Positions 1 to 15,200 are shown, counted from the stretch's first letter. The stretch: 64,000 nt of DNA from Diadophis punctatus similis (GCA_023053685.1 JALIGW010000003.1:137203126-137267125), one strand, 5' to 3'. The notes: a model not told the origin generated them from the letters alone. Numbers and translations: made by a program.

Positions 1-1000
1 TGTACATAAAAGAAAAGATAAATTTGTCAAGAATCATGAGGTAAAAAACACTTAATGATTGTCATAGGGTTCAAATAAGCAATCAGGAAACAATCAATAT
101 TAATATAAATCGTAAGGATACAAGCAACAAGTTACAGTCATACAGTCATACAGTCATAAGTGGGAGGAGATGGGTGATAGGAACAATGAGAAAAACTAAT
201 AGTAATAGTAATGCAGCCAAGTGAATAGTTTGACAGTGGTGAGGGAATTATTTGTTTAGCAGAGTGATGGCGTTCGGGGAAAAACTGTTCTTGTGTCTAA
301 TTGTCTTGGTGTGCAGTGCTCTATAGCGATGGATATAGCGATCCTTTAAGATGGATATTTACAAGACAGCCTGTATTTCTTTGCTTGCAGCTTCCCTACT
401 TGAGGGTAAAGTCTTTGGACAATTTCAGATTCACTAACTATTCGGGGGGGGGGGGGGGAAATCAGTCAGTTTGGGTTTTGCCATATTGTACATGGTTTCT
501 GTGGAGAGAAAGTTTGGGTTTTTGCCATATTGTACATGGTTTCTGTGGAGAGAAAGAAACTTTGTATGATGAAAAAGCAGGATAAAGCATGCAACTATGT
601 AGGGTTGTTTTGAATATGCTTTCATTTATGCTTGATTAAATACAAAACACTGGAATTATATTCTTTTAGCCAATTATTTTTCCTAACTTTTGGGCTGAGT
701 AAGAAACAGGTACAATAGAAGAGAAACAGAATAAGAAACAGATGTCAGGAAAACAAGATTCTCAGCCTGTACTACCTTATTAAATTACCTTGAGCTAAAT
801 TCTGCAGTTCAGGGAGGAAGGATGAATACAAATGGGGGGAAAAAACATATCCATTCCAGAGATCATCAATGTATGAAACATGCAGTTATTGTGCGTCTCA
901 TACAATCTCTATGATAAGTGGTCAGCTACCATGTTGTATGTATTGTATAGGTAATCTGAGGGAAAGTGCTACATAAATCAAGAGAATATAATCAGGGACC
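1..1000. other. Intergenic DNA with a short tandem duplication and G-run
   Basis: No gene seen. A 43-44-bp unit (containing ccatattgtacatggtttct) is duplicated in tandem at 470-512 and 513-556. A run of about 15 G precedes it at 444-458. The rest is AT-rich and unassigned. Confidence 0.6.
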
Positions 1001-1002
1001 TT

Positions 1003-1205
1003 ATTCTTATTTTATTTATTTATTTATACTCTGCCTTATTTTTTTAAATAACTCAAGGCACTAAACATACTTAATACTCTTTCCCCCTCCTATTTCCCCC
1101 ACAACAACAACCTTGTAAGGTGTGTTGGTCTGAAAGACAGTGACTGACCCAAAGTCAAACCCTAAAAGGCTGTCTTGAACTCATCTCTCCCGATTTCTAG
1201 AGCAA
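1003..1205 (-). mobile_element. tRNA-derived SINE, antisense, degraded
   Basis: Shares the tail and body (ctctgcc-type start, ataactcaaggca, then gactgacccaaagtca) with the copies at 15385-15610 and, in the opposite sense, 33656-33860. Three related copies in one window support a dispersed SINE family. Confidence 0.6.
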
Positions 1206-1274
1206 ACTGGCTAAATGTAACTAACTCTGCTGATCCTGTGACACTGTATGGGAAAAGTTAATTTGCTTTCAATA

Positions 1275-1573
<299 letters not shown>

Positions 1574-2182
1574 TGCTTTCAATAATAGCTGATTTATAGC
1601 TGCTGTTGTAGGTATGCATTGCCTCAAAACTTCATCATCTATCAAAATTATACTTATACAGAGCGATACAGTGCAATAATATATAATAATACAGTGCAAC
1701 CTGAAAGTCTGTTACCCTTCGCCGTACTATAATGTGAGGCAAATGCAAATGCATTAATGAGTCATGAATGCAAAAGCTTCAGGAATCTCCATTAAATGTG
1801 GCTACTTACTCTCTGGTGCAGGAACAATTGCAGGGGGGCTGCAGAGCAAGAAAAACAAGTCTGCTGTCAAACGATCCTTTTACTATCGAACTAACCCGGG
1901 AGTTCAACAACTGCAGGAGAGCAATACACGTGACACGGGCCGATCAGTACAACGCCCGGAGTTGCGGGCTGGGTTTTTTTTTTTCCTTTTTGCAAAAGCT
2001 ATGGCCAAACGGCGTATTGCCCAGAGTTTTCAGCCCATCTCTTACAAGAATTGCAGGAAACAGATAAATAAGTTAAGATGCTTTCAGCAAGATCTCAAGT
2101 ATTCGAGATCACATCCTTAGGAGTTTCTGGGCAGTGTTGCCATTGCCTTATTTCAGGGTGTTCAGTGTCGGGACGTCTGAAT

Positions 2183-2376
2183 CAGTGGTGGAATCCTTTT
2201 TTTTTTTTACTATCGGTTCTGTGGGCGAGACTTGGTGGGCGTGGCAGGGGAAGGATATTGCAAAATCCCCATTCCCACCCCGCTATGGGGCCAGACAGAG
2301 GTGGCATTTGCTGGTTCTCCGAACTACTCAAAATTTCCGCTACCGGTTCTCCAGAACCTGCTGGATTTCACCACTG
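2183..2376. mobile_element. hAT-like MITE (TIR cagtggtgaaatcc type)
   Basis: Inverted ends cagtggtggaatcc and ggatttcaccactg (one mismatch). The flanks gtctgaat and (g)ctctgaat resemble an 8-bp target duplication. The body shares tggtgggcgtggcaggg and related blocks with the inverted copy at 3085-3280. Confidence 0.7.
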
Positions 2377-2433
2377 GCTCTGAATGAAATACAACCGCCA
2401 GTCAGAAGCGGAGTCAAACATCAGAACAAAGCC

Positions 2434-2673
2434 CCAAAGATGCTTTTTTCAGGAGGCAACTGGACTTGGTTTTTTTTTTCTTTGAAGATGTTTCACTTCT
2501 CATCCAAAAAGCTTCTTCAGCTCTGACTGGATGGTGGGGAATGGAAAGATTTATGTTCCTTGCAGACAGCTGGTCATTTGCATCCAACCTCACCCCCCCC
2601 AAAGTCCAATTGTTCCCTGAAAAAGCACCTTTGGGACAACCATGACCTGGATGTCTGAGAATCTCTATAGACT
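2434..2673 (+). mobile_element. Compact retroposon-like element, copy B
   Basis: 240 bp with the same ends as copy A. It is flanked by a perfect 14-bp direct repeat, atcagaacaaagcc, at 2420-2433 and 2674-2687. Its 5' and 3' parts are imperfect inverted repeats of each other (atgcttttttcaggaggcaa versus ttccctgaaaaagcacc). A variable-length target duplication without poly(A) suggests target-primed insertion; the family is not identified. Confidence 0.65.
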
Positions 2674-2877
2674 ATCAGAACAAAGCCTTTAGCTTTTTTG
2701 GGGAGAAGGGGGTCCATCCTGAGTATTTAAACATCTCAAAAATGTCTCATTGCAATTTAAAATGGATGCTAAATGTTGCAATATGAGATTGTCGTGTTGT
2801 AATTCTAAAATCCCTGGTTGGCTCTCTAGTTCCAGAAATCAAAAAGATTTCTGGGATGATGAAGCGCGACGCAAGTA

Positions 2878-3467
2878 CAGGTAGTCCTCGACTTCACAAT
2901 GGAGCCCAAAATTTATGGTCGCTAAGTGAGAAATTCGTTAAGTGAGTTCTGTACCCTTTTACGACTTTTCTTTGAACATTTGTTAAGTGAATCACTGCAG
3001 TGGGTTAAGTTAGTAACACAGTTGTTAGGCGAGTCTGACTTCCCCATCGACTTTGCTTGTGAAGGTCGCAAAAGGGGATCACATCAGGGGTGAAATCCAG
3101 CAAGTTCTGGAGAACCGGTAGTGGAAATTCTGAGTAGTTCGGAGAAACGGCAAATACCACCTCTGGCTGGTGGGGTGGAAATGGGGATTTTGCAGTATCC
3201 CTCCCCTGCCACGCCCACCAAGCAACACCACGCCCACCAAGCAACACCCATAATAATAAAAAAAATTGATTTCCCCACTGGATCACATGACCCTGGGACA
3301 CTGCAACAATCATAAATATGAGTCAGTTGCCAGGCATCCGAATGTAAATTGTCACTATGGGGATGCTGCAATGGTCATAAGTGTGAAAAATGGTCATCAG
3401 TCACTTTTTTCAGTACCATTGTAACTTTGGTCACTAAATGAACTTTTGTAAGTCGAGGACTACCTGT
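2878..3467. mobile_element. TA-flanked MITE, family E, copy 1 (split by a hAT-like MITE)
   Basis: Ends caggtagtcctcgactt and aagtcgaggactacctg are inverted repeats bounded by TA, which fits the Tc1/mariner-pogo group. The interior (ttgctaagtgag-, gtgatcacatgacc-, aatggtcataagtgtgaaaaa-like blocks) is shared with the other family E copies. A second MITE interrupts it at 3085-3280. Confidence 0.75.
3085..3280. mobile_element. hAT-like MITE nested in family E copy 1
   Basis: Ends caggggtgaaatcc and gatttccccactg, with a perfect 8-bp target duplication gatcacat (3077-3084, 3281-3288). It is an inverted copy of the element at 2183-2376. Confidence 0.85.
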
Positions 3468-3469
3468 AC

Positions 3470-4813
3470 ATTTATGACGGGAGTAAAATTGGAACCCTAT
3501 CTACAGTTGGTGATGATGCTATCCAGTCAATCATGTCCGATTCTGGGCGAATATCCATAAGTACCCAAAATATATGAACATCTACAATTACACGCATTAA
3601 GTTATTATTCAGCATAATGGGATTTACTTACCAGAATACATGTTTATACATGTTTATACAACACAGCCCTGAATTATATTTCCTTCAGTTCATAAGAGTC
3701 CACATATAGCAGATATTCTTTTCAACTCTTTTCAATTCATTTTCATCTTTTACTTCAGCATTCCACAATATTCTTTGATAACAAATTTTCAATGGATTCC
3801 ATTTTACAGTTCCTTCTTTGATTTTTTTAAAATCTTGAATTTTAAAAAATTATATGTATTTAACCATGCTTGTTACATTCCACTTCCCAAAAATTCAGTC
3901 CCAGTATTGATTAGAAGCCACAAATCCAAATGGAAATCCAAATTGTACCACTAATCTTTACATATATGGACAAGTGGAATACACTACCATCTAAGTATGA
4001 CTACTCTTTCAATTGCCTTGGAGTACTTTAAGCTTTTTACTCTGTGCTGTAGTCAACAATTAGCAGTAGGAAAGTATAAGATGGGTAAAAATGCAACCCC
4101 TCTGCTCGTCACATCAGTATTTTTTATATTCAAAATATCTCGATAACCCCTCAAACATATATTTTCAAGTAAAGATAGTATCATTAACTGGGAGCAAATA
4201 ATAATAGACTTGGATAAGTTAAAATCTCTTCTGCAATTCCTAGTTACTTCTATTAAAAATTCTTTACCTTGTTCAACTTTTATTTTCAAGAGAATCATAG
4301 TAAAAGGGGATATATGTATTTATGAAGCTATTGAGATTTATCCTATACCAGGTTCAACATTGAAAGCACTGCTAATTTTACCACGTGGCAGAATAAGAAA
4401 ACATCAGGCTGGGTTCCCTAAGAGGTCATTTTATTATTTCTTGTATTATTGAACTTTTGATATAGGCAGGGGAGGATTCTAGTTATTTTCTATCTCAGAT
4501 GCTAAAATCAACACTCTTTAACAATGTACCATGAGTTGGAAGCAGAAAGAAGGGGTTGGGGACTTCTTAGGAAGATATAGAGAATTGAAGATGTCTCCGC
4601 AAAAGTGGAGCTGATGACCATGGCAAAGACGGAAGAACTGGTGAGTAGCCTTGGTTCTTCAAAACCTCTCTGGATAAGGAATGGACAGGAGATCGTTCAC
4701 ATGTGCTCCAGATGGCTGCTCCTTGCAAGGAGATTGCAGGTCAATGCTCTTCCTTGAGTTTAAGCACTGGGGGACAAGGGATGAGCCATCTTATTTGCAA
4801 AGGACACTAAGTA
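3470..4813. other. Intergenic DNA, nothing recognised
   Basis: AT-rich. No ORF with family features, no inverted ends and no clear repeat beyond short A/T runs. Confidence 0.5.
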
Positions 4814-5060
4814 CAGATAGTCCTTAATTTACGACCACAATTGAGCCCAACATTTCTGTTGCTAAGCAAGACAGCTAAGTGAGTCTTGCCCGCATTTGAC
4901 CACCTTTCTTGACACAGTTGTTAAGTGAATCACTACAGTTGATAAGTTAGTAACAGTTATTAAGTGAAACTGGCTTTTTCATTGACTTTGCTTGTCAGGT
5001 CATAGAAGTTGATCCCATTACTTAGGGACACTGCAACAGTCATAAATATGAGTCAGAAGG
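4814..5060. mobile_element. Family E MITE, copy 2, truncated
   Basis: Starts at TA with cagatagtccttaattta and follows the family E interior as far as ataaatatgagtcag. The second inverted end is missing. Confidence 0.65.
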
Positions 5061-5061
5061 G

Positions 5062-5256
5062 TAACTGAATTTGTTTATGCTTGTTGTAATGAAAATTGGA
5101 AGCCGTTTCTTTATATTATTTCTTTTAATTATGTTATTTTCTCTCTCTTATTTTTTCTTGCACTTTTTATTCTTATTCTTTTTTCTTTAAGTCTAGTTTG
5201 TATTCATTTTTACTATGGAAATCAAAATCCTTAATAAAAATTATATGAAAAAAAAA
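5062..5256 (+). mobile_element. Probable LINE (L1-like) 3' tail
   Basis: T/A-rich sequence ending ccttaataaaaattatatg followed by an A-run. It looks like an L1 3' UTR with poly(A). There is no coding part. Confidence 0.35.
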
Positions 5257-5677
5257 TAAGGAAGCAGAAAGAGCAGTTGCTTCTGTTCTTCTTCAATGGC
5301 CTTGGCACACCAAAAAGGAAAACCCTACAGCTAATTACATTCCTAAATGGAGTTAACAGAACCAAGAATCCTACATTTCAAACAATGTCACCTAATCTTA
5401 CAGGAACTGGGATGAAAATAAAAGTTTGCTCTTCATCTTGAAACAAATAGACAGGCTTCTGTAGAAATGTGTCCTAAAATATGGGCACTTGCTAATTTCT
5501 AAAGTATAGGATTTATAAATGAAAATTTTAATTTAAGGGCAATATTCGGTTTCAATTTTTAGCCACCCAGTATGCATATGAAACAGGTGGCCCTATAAAT
5601 GCGATAAATCAACCAACCAATCAATCAATCAACTTTGAAGAAATTAATGTGTAAGGTAACAATTTATATTGTTAGCT

Positions 5678-5898
5678 CAGTGGTTCCCAACCTTTTTTTG
5701 GCCATGCCCCACCTAAGCATCTCTAAAATCCTGATGCCCCCCCCATGACATATAATTCTTACTATTCAAAAAGTGAACTCCTACTCACACGGGGAAGCCT
5801 AAAAGGCCATTAACTTGGTTTAAACAAGGTTCCAATTGCCCCCATTAAAAATCAAATTGCCCCCCTGTGCGGTGTGGGCCCCACGTTGGGAACCACTG
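5678..5898. mobile_element. hAT-like MITE (TIR cagtggttcccaacc)
   Basis: 221 bp with ends cagtggttcccaacct and cgttgggaaccactg. The perfect 8-bp target duplication is tgttagct (5670-5677, 5899-5906). Charlie-like terminal sequence. Confidence 0.88.
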
Positions 5899-6238
5899 TG
5901 TTAGCTGTACATGAATAATGTCTCCATGAAAAGACTTTTAAGAAAACCTAAAAGTATGCGTAAATATCAAAATATATTAGCAACTTGGAAATAAATTTAA
6001 ACAACAATAGGACATTTCACATACATTGTAAGATATTTGACACTTACATTTTCACACTTAAAAACAATAGTCACAAGATCTGGGTATTGTTAGGGTTGAA
6101 ATATAATAGCTATTTTCTAGAAACATTAATATATAAAATATTCTTAAGTGTGTACTGAAAATGAAAAATGTCTTAAAGTGAAAAACAAATTGGTTCTTTG
6201 TTATATATTTAGTGTGGAATATGATAATGACTGCATAT

Positions 6239-9200
6239 TTATTTTAATCTCTGTAACTTCTTCTTCTTCTTTTGCTGCATATTTCCTGCTTTTCTTTTTA
6301 GAGCGACTTTCTGGCCATCTCCCTCTGATGGTTTATTACTATCGGTCCAACAAATTTTCTTTTTCTTAAGTGGCAGCTGCTCTGCTTCATGTACTGCAAA
6401 ATAATTAAAACAATTAAACACTTATATAATTTTAATTATGGTTTACCTGACAAAACATTAAGAAAATTCTACAGTAATACCCTGAGATGAAGACGGTGTG
6501 GCTTCACCGGGAATCTGCTCTGTTTCAAAATCTTTTTTGAGCCATACTACTAAGCAGGTAAGCCTGGCTTTGGTATTGACTTCACATAGCAATGATGGGT
6601 CATTCTCAATCTGGGGGAAAAAGAATATCCAAGACATTTATTCACATAAACTCCAGAAAAATAACCATGGCATTTTATAACAGCTAAGGCAATATTCAAC
6701 ACATTGAAGATCATTAGCGTTCTGCAGCATCCTCTTCCTCAAGACAATATTTTATGCCAGTTATGTAAATCTATCAGTATTTATGTATTTGTTTATTTAT
6801 ATCCCGCCATTATTATTTTACAAAGAACTCAAGGCAGTAAATTTGAAATCTGAATGGCGTATGAGAAATATGGTGACACTAACTGACAGAAAAAATCCCA
6901 AATGCACTTGTGCAGCCTTATCTTAAAAGAACTAGCTTGTTAACTGACCTTGTTTCTTAGAAATAGCAATAGCAATAGCAATAGCACTTTACTTATATAC
7001 CGCTTCATAGTGCTTTACAGCCCTCTCTAAGCGGTTTACAGAGTTCAGCATATTGCCCCCAACAATCTGAGTCCTCATTTTACCGACCTCGGAAGGATGG
7101 AAGGCTGAGTCAACCTTGAGCCTAGTGAGATTTGAACAGCTGAACTGCTGAACTAGCAGTCAGCCTGCAGTCGCAGCATTTAACCACTGCACCACTTCAG
7201 CTCTGAAAGCTGATTCAAGGATAGGCCATGCTGTATAGTCCTTTACTTAGGACTAAGATCCATTGCACTGAACATTCCCGAAAGGATAGGTTAACAATTG
7301 ATTACAAGTCTCACAATTTTATTGAATTTGATACAATTTATTTACAACGTTTCTAATGAAAGATCAATGTAAGAAATATGCTTAGATGAGGTACAAATGT
7401 GAACAACCCAAGTTGTACTTATAACTAAAACGGTATTTCTGTAGTATAAAGTTAGAAGATTGTTATTCAGTGGCAGATTGTACAGGTCAATACAAGTGAA
7501 GGCTTCCATTATTCCTGCAGAATTTCATTTGGATTACTGAATGATTAATTCAGTGATTTTCAAACTTTGCAATATCATGATCTCCCAACCCAAAATAAAA
7601 CTAATTATTTCTCTGAGGTTAAAAAAAAGGCAACAAAATATACAATAGGTAATTATTTATAAATGTACAATGTTTAATAAATATTTCACACTATGGGCTT
7701 GTTAAGAGAAAATGGAAAGCAAAGCCCAAACTGAATTCTGATGATGCTGTTCCTCTCTATGCAGACCTGTTTAAAAACAAGAACAATTACAATACCATCT
7801 CCTCTACACCTTAAGCTGCTTGCAATCCCCCTCAGTTTAAGAATCCTGAATTAGTTGATAAAATATAGTCAGGAATTATTTGTGAATGATTACAATGAAT
7901 TAACTGTAAAATAAGCAAAGCAAAACCTTCAAACCCTAGCATGTTTACCTTTTCAAATGACAGTTCCTCTCTTTGAGTACAACATCGTTCTCAGACTTAC
8001 CTACTGTATATTGCAAGTTTGCTCTGATGCAGAAACAACAATTCATATTTGAATGTTTTTGTAAAGCAAGTGAAAGAAGCTCTTTATGCATTAGTGAAAA
8101 CAAAGCAAACATGCTTCCTCAAAGCATGAAAGCAGCATGTTCCCCAGCTGAACAAACATAGCCATATAAGTTTGCTGCAGTCCCTTTGAGACTATCTGTG
8201 TATAGAAATGGACATAGCTGCTTTAACACCCTGAGAAGGGGTATTCTATTTATTCTAATACATTTCACAAAGCATTGGTCAAATGCTTTGCACAACCCTA
8301 AAAAACCATATAATAACTGCCAGAATCACTATGAGTAAGGTAATCCTCAACTTGCAACAGTTCGTTTAGTGACAGTTCAAAGTTACAATGGCACTGAAAA
8401 AGTGACCTATGATCGTTTTTCACACTTATGACCACCGTGGCATCCTCATGGAAACATGATCAAAATTCAGATGCTTGGTGATTGGTTCATATTAATGACA
8501 GCTGCAGTGTCCCGCGGTGATGTGATCATCTTCTGTGACCTTCTGATAAGCAAAGTCAATGGGGAAGTCAGATTCACTTAACAACCATGTTACTAACTTA
8601 ACCACTTTGGCAAGAAAGGTCGTAAAATGTGGAAAACTGACTTAACAAATGTCTCACTTAGCAACATAAATTTTGGGCTTAATTGCGGTTGTACATTGAG
8701 GGCTACCTGTATACATTTATTAACTGCAGCTTTAAGTATCATAGAAATCATGAAATAAGTTAGATACAATTCTAAGTTTTAAGGACTATATCCAGAGGGT
8801 TCTGTATCCAGTGGGGTTCTTCCCCTCATCCTTGCAAAAAAGCACTCTTCTATGAACATTCAATTCAATATTTTTATATAGGCAAGCTGTGTAAGCCATT
8901 TATCTTCTATTAGACTATTTGCTCTTTATGTAATTATTAATGGAATGCCATCTTTCATTTTTCATACAATCCTAACTATTCTTCACAATATTTTGATAAT
9001 ACACAAACCTTATCAATATCCAGATTCCACGCCTTAATATACCCATCACTTGATGCTGTTACTAGAATATGTAAGCCTTCCATTTTGAAATTGTACAGTG
9101 CTTTGATTCTAAGGATCAAGAGATAATATTACATTTTTAAATTTAAATGAATTAAAAAATAAGATATTCAAGAAAGTATTGCAAAATGCTAACAACTATT

Positions 9201-12200
9201 ACTTAACCAAATTCTACCCCTATGTGAAGAACAATTAACTTTGAATCATGCAATGGTATCTTACTTTGATCCCTCTCTGCTGTATTCCAAACACTATCTG
9301 ATAGATTAAAACGTGAAAAAAGTGCAAGGGAAAGGAAACAGAGAGCCTGAGTTACCAATGGTATCCATTTTCACCAATAGTCAACATAAATAATACAGCA
9401 CCAGAGCTATAATACATCTCATCCAAAGGTGAGCTCAGAGTGATATGTTCAAAGAGAAAGACTGATCTAAATACAAATACTCTAACACTGAAAATTTAGT
9501 ACTGAATTTTGATATTAACCTTATGGCAATTACGTGTAGTATCACTGAACAAAACTCAGAAGTAAATAGTATGTCAAAAATTAAAGTTTTTAAAACATAT
9601 GCAATTATTTAATTATCGAAAAATACCTGCTTTCATGAGCTTTAAATTCACAAAGGCATTTTTGAGATTCACAATCAAATAATCGTATGAATTCTTCATC
9701 TCCTGCAATAGCAAGTATGGAATCCTTTAAGGAAACATGAAAAAAAAGTGTATGTATGAGATTGGATTCATTTACAACATTCTAAATAATTTGACACTAT
9801 TTTTTCTACTTACAGTGATAAACTTTATTGAAGATATCCTCTTTTCTGTAGCAATGGTACCAGTGATAGAAGCTGTTTCCAGGTCGTATATATCAACTTT
9901 GTTAGCTATAGCTACCACGTATATCTCACCACTTGGTGACCATTTAACAAGATGAGCATCTAAGAAATATAAATCATATAGATTTTGAGAAAAAAAACAA
10001 TTAAATCACAGGCGTCATCTAATGCAGATGAGATTTGGCTCTACGTAGTAGCGAATAGATGACTATTTAAGAAAAACCTGTCTTGAATGTAATGCCTTTA
10101 CACTTTTTATACTCCTGGAATTCAAGATTTATTAGCCTATTTCTCTTTTGATGTTAAACAAAAATTCTTAAAATTAATATTACGGTAACAATCCACTAAT
10201 ACAGGGGCCGGCAACCTTAAAAACTCAAAGAGCCATTTGGACCCGTTCCCCAAAGAAAACAAAACACCCGGAGCCATAAAACCTGGGTGGGCGTTGCCAA
10301 CTCGATGTCACTCCCACCAAGTCACATGATCCCACCATAAGTGATCCTCACAAAATGGCACATAATTAATAAAATAAAAATCATATTTATATAACATACT
10401 TAGATTCTTAATATTCTATTAAGAATATTAACATTCTATTAAGAATATTAATATTCTGTTACTTAGAGGATGTGGTTAAAAGAAAGTAAAAATGATATTC
10501 TATCACTACTAATTATATTTTCAGATGTCATCACAAATGTTACAATTACTTGACTTTTTCTTAAAAATTAAATATATGAAATGAAATTAAAAAATGAAAG
10601 AACATACCGTATTTTTCAGAGTATAAGACGCACCTTCGTTTTGGGGGAGGAAAATAGGGGAAAAAATCTACCTACCAGGTATTCATCTGGCTAGCGTCCT
10701 TAGTCTGTTCAGCTTCAGCACATTATTTTATCCCCTGGTTACGGCTGAAAAAACCTTTTTCAGAGGGAGTAGGAATGAAAACAAGCCTGCAAAGACTTAG
10801 GGCTGGTAAAAAAACTTCTTCGGACTGAGTAGGAAGCCGGGAAGATCGTTAGCACCTTGTTAGGGCTGGGGAAAAAAGCTTCGAAAAAGCTACATTTGGA
10901 GTATAAGATGCACCCAAATTTTCAGCCTCTTTTAGGGAGGAAAAAGGTTTGTCTTATACTCCGAAAAATACGGTAGATCAAGGTGTTTGTTTTATACAAG
11001 ATTTCGGTTCTAAATTAAAATGCTTGATATTAAATATTCCATTAACAGACTACAATAGGAGAAGACAATGATTTATTGATTTGGTTACTTATAGAGATTT
11101 AAAGAATGTCTGATTCCAACTTACTCTAAGCACATTACATAATAAAGAACTAGAACAATAAAATGAAGAAATGAATAAGAGTCCCTAAGAACATCACAAA
11201 AAGTGCACAATTTTACCCCAACCATTCTGACAAAAGAACTTGGAGAACAGTCAGATTTCCATTGCCTTTTAGAACAACTTCAGGATGGCAGCTATATACT
11301 CTCTGGAGAATTATATTGCAAGGGCAGGCAGGGTCAATGAACACATTTGGAACACTAGTGAGTATTGCACAATAATGGCTATGATCATGGAACTTGACCA
11401 TTCACAAAGCATCTGCCATGGTGGATATGGCTAGCCACAAAGTAACAAAACTACTCCCCTTTAGCCTCTTCAGAATGCAGTGTACTATGCCAGCTTTCTT
11501 TACTTTGTAAGTATTAAGTATTATTATTTGTAAGAGCAACACGTTGAATATCGAATAATAACTCAACAAATTTTAAACTGCCATACCCAAACAATCTTTC
11601 AGTTTTCAAAGGTTTGTTGAATTCCTATCATAGTTTAAAATTTGTTGAGTTCTTATTACTCCATATTCAGCCTGTTACCAGTAAGGCTAGTTATCTGCAG
11701 TAGAATTTTATATTAAAAAACCCTGAGATGGTCCTTGACAAAGGTGGCTTAGTGCTTGAACAAGAATGAATGAATGAATGAATGAATGAATGAATGAGTA
11801 TGTGTGTGTGTGTACACACACACACACACACACACACATATTCATTCCAAGTTTTACTTTCACTAGACAGTGAAAGCTAACTTAAAGGTTTGATAAATTT
11901 AAATAATAATGGAGAATAAACAAAAATAAATAGCAAAGGAATACACTTACTTTGTTTTATGTTTTTTATGAATGCAGATCTTCCTTCTACAAGGTTCCAT
12001 GTTCTAAAAAAATACCAATACATATATTTTGAAATGAAGATAACATAGTTATTTTAAAATTTAAGAAATGTTTAAAAGTAAACTCTTAATTTTTTTATCT
12101 TGAATTTTAACTTCCCTATATTAAAGAGAAATATTTAAAGAGTTAAAGCTGCTGATAAAATATTTATCCATGAACCTGAATCTACAATATTAACTTGTCT

Positions 12201-15200
12201 ATTATTTCTTCCTAATTAGCAAGGTTGTTGTACACCAATAAGGAAAGCAAATCATTTTCATTTTAGTAGTTATGGAAGAACATAGATGATGGTACAAATT
12301 ATAGGCAATATGGTTTCCTTTTGAGAGTGCAGAGAACAGAGATGGTAAAGGACTTAGAGGCTAATCCTATAAAGAATAGTTAAAGCAACTTTAGCTTAAA
12401 GAAAAACAAAAACAAAATGGAGACATGATAGAAACCTTCTGACACATGAAGGGCTGTCACAAGGCAGAGAAGTAGCACCTAGGAACCAGCTGGTGGAAGA
12501 TTTACTATGAGAGATCCAAACCTGAACTAGGGAGGAACTTCCTAATAGTGAGAGCTATTAAGAGTGAAAAGACTAGAACATATTTAAATGACTTAATTGG
12601 CAAGATTTAAGTTTAAGAGACATATTCTTAGCATTAGCATTTTATTTTTCAAAAAATAAATGCATTCACAGTATTTTGATATTAAAAACTCAGTTCTGGG
12701 TTATATCTCTTGATCATATGTAGCATAACCAAAAGAGGTACAGTGATTATTGTTCAGCCTGAAGAGTCGGACTGAGCTACAAAACAACTATTTCATTCCA
12801 TAGGTAATGTTACTGTAATTTGGCAGTCTCAGTTAAAATGGGTGACTATTAAATGACTAGAAAGCCCGTTGAAAAGATAAAGGTATAGGACAGTGATGGC
12901 AAACCTTTTTTTCCTCGGGTGCCGAAAGTGCGTGTGCGCGCGCTATCGCACATGCGTGAGTGCCCACACCCATAATTCAATGCCTGGGGAGGGCGAAAAC
13001 GGCCTCCCCCGCCCACCGGAGGCCCTCTGGAGGCTGGAAAGTGCCCATTCCCCAACTTCTGGTGGGCCCGGTAGGCCCGTTTTTTGCCCTCCCCAGGCTC
13101 CAGAGGCTTCCCTGGAAGCTGAAAACACCCTCCCAGAGCCTCCGTGTGAGCCGAAAATCAGCTGGCCAGCGTGCACATACGCGCTGGAGCTGAGCTAGGG
13201 CAACGGCTCGCGTGCCGACAGATATGGCTCCACGTGCCACCTGTGGCACGCGTGCCATAGGTTCGCCATCACTGGTATAGGATGTCTGTTCTTCTGAAAA
13301 ACTAAGCTAAAATAGATATAAGCTCTTAGATTATGTAGCACCCTATTGGTCTGGGATCTGAAAAGCTTGAACATTTCTGTATGTATGATTACCATCCCAC
13401 CAAACTGGAATAAGTTTGTAAATGCACTTTAAATATGTGGGTGAGTCTGCGTGTATTTTTAAGAGCTGTTTCAAAATCATTAGATTTAATTCTAAAAGTG
13501 TATTTATTTAGAAAATTAGTTTTGTTAGATTATTAACAGGCAGCCTGCTATAAAAGTCAGCTAGAATGGAAGTTTTGACTAAAACATTCCTAGAGGAACT
13601 ACTTTTTACAGGCTAGTACATTAGATTCCTCTTTAGCACCGCATCCTTGAGAAATCTTGACAATATTTTTTCTGTAATCTTGACCTAATCAAGTAAATTC
13701 ACAAATTCAAACTTCTGATAGATTCCTGTCAATGGGAAGCAGTTTCTTACACCTGAATATTGCATTGTGTGCAAAATAGTTTTCAAATAACATTCTTGAT
13801 TTTAGAAAGAGTCATGTTCCACCAGAGACGCTTTAAGGCATGTATGGAAGTTGGAAATGGAGATGGCAAGACAGCAAAGTAGAGAGCATAAAACTTCATC
13901 TGCATAGTTTTGGAAGCAGCCATTATAAGCTTCTTTTCATTTATACCCCTTGTCATTTATTAAATTAGATTATTTTTTATTATTGATATTTGTGTGTCTT
14001 ATAAATTTGTTAACTTGTTTAGCAATAATAACTCTTGATATTTATTCTCACAGCCTGGAACAGCTAATTGCTTTGAAGTTATTAAAAATAGCATTATCTT
14101 AAATAAAACTAAGGCCATTTGCAGTCTTATGACATACCTTAATGTTCTGTCTGTTCCTACTGATAAAGCCAACTTTCCAGAAGGATGAATAGAAAGAGAT
14201 GTCACATGGCCCCTAATAAATAAAAAGCATCAAGATTTTTAATACAAATAGACCATTATCAATATTCAATCGTAAAATGACCTCCGAGTAAATATAAATA
14301 TATTAAGTTTATGTTAGACCTTATATGTCAGTCCTGATGGTAGAAACTGGGAAATTAATTTCTAGCAATTGTAATTACAGTAGTTTCCTTCCCCTCCAAT
14401 ATTTAGAGATGACTTTTGATTTTAATAAAAATTAGTGGTTAGGTCCTTAAGTTTTTGTTATTTTAATCACTGCTCTCTGTGTCTTATACTATATTTTTAT
14501 TGTTTCTGAACTTATACATACATGATACATAGCAGGGGTTGGTTCTAACTTACCTCGCTGTCGGTTCGCTTCCTCCCACACTGCGTGGCTGTGCCTTGTG
14601 GGCGCGCGCGCGCACACATGCACAGTAACAAAAAATCAGAAAAAATTACAACCCCCCGAAAACAAAATGGCAACACATGCGCAGTGCCAAAAACTTGGCT
14701 TCTGCGCATGCGCAGAAGAAAAAAAATGGGAAAATTTTCAAAAAAAAAATCCCCAAAAAAGATTGCGGCCTCCACAGACCGGCACCGATCGATCCGGGTC
14801 CGTGATGTCATCAAGGTCATCACTAGCGGGTTGCTACTGGTTCGGGCGAACTGATCCGAACCAGGAGGAACCCACCTCTGATACATACTCAATAGAAGCT
14901 TTAGTCATGGAGAAGCAAAGAAACATAATAAATAAATGAAAAAAAAAGGTTTAAAGCAAAAGATGGGGAATTTAGTTTTCATCATCTATTTCATTTTTTT
15001 TCACTGCATACTATATCATTCTGGAGAATCCTGAATTTTTTGAATACTTTTTCAGACAGGAGCAAACAAACACTACTGCTTACATAACTATGGATCCAAA
15101 TTATTATACAATTATTATCAGAAAAAGGAGAACATACTTGTGGGCATTAATTGACTTCAAGCATTCCCATTTTTTTGTATTCCAAATACATATGAGACCG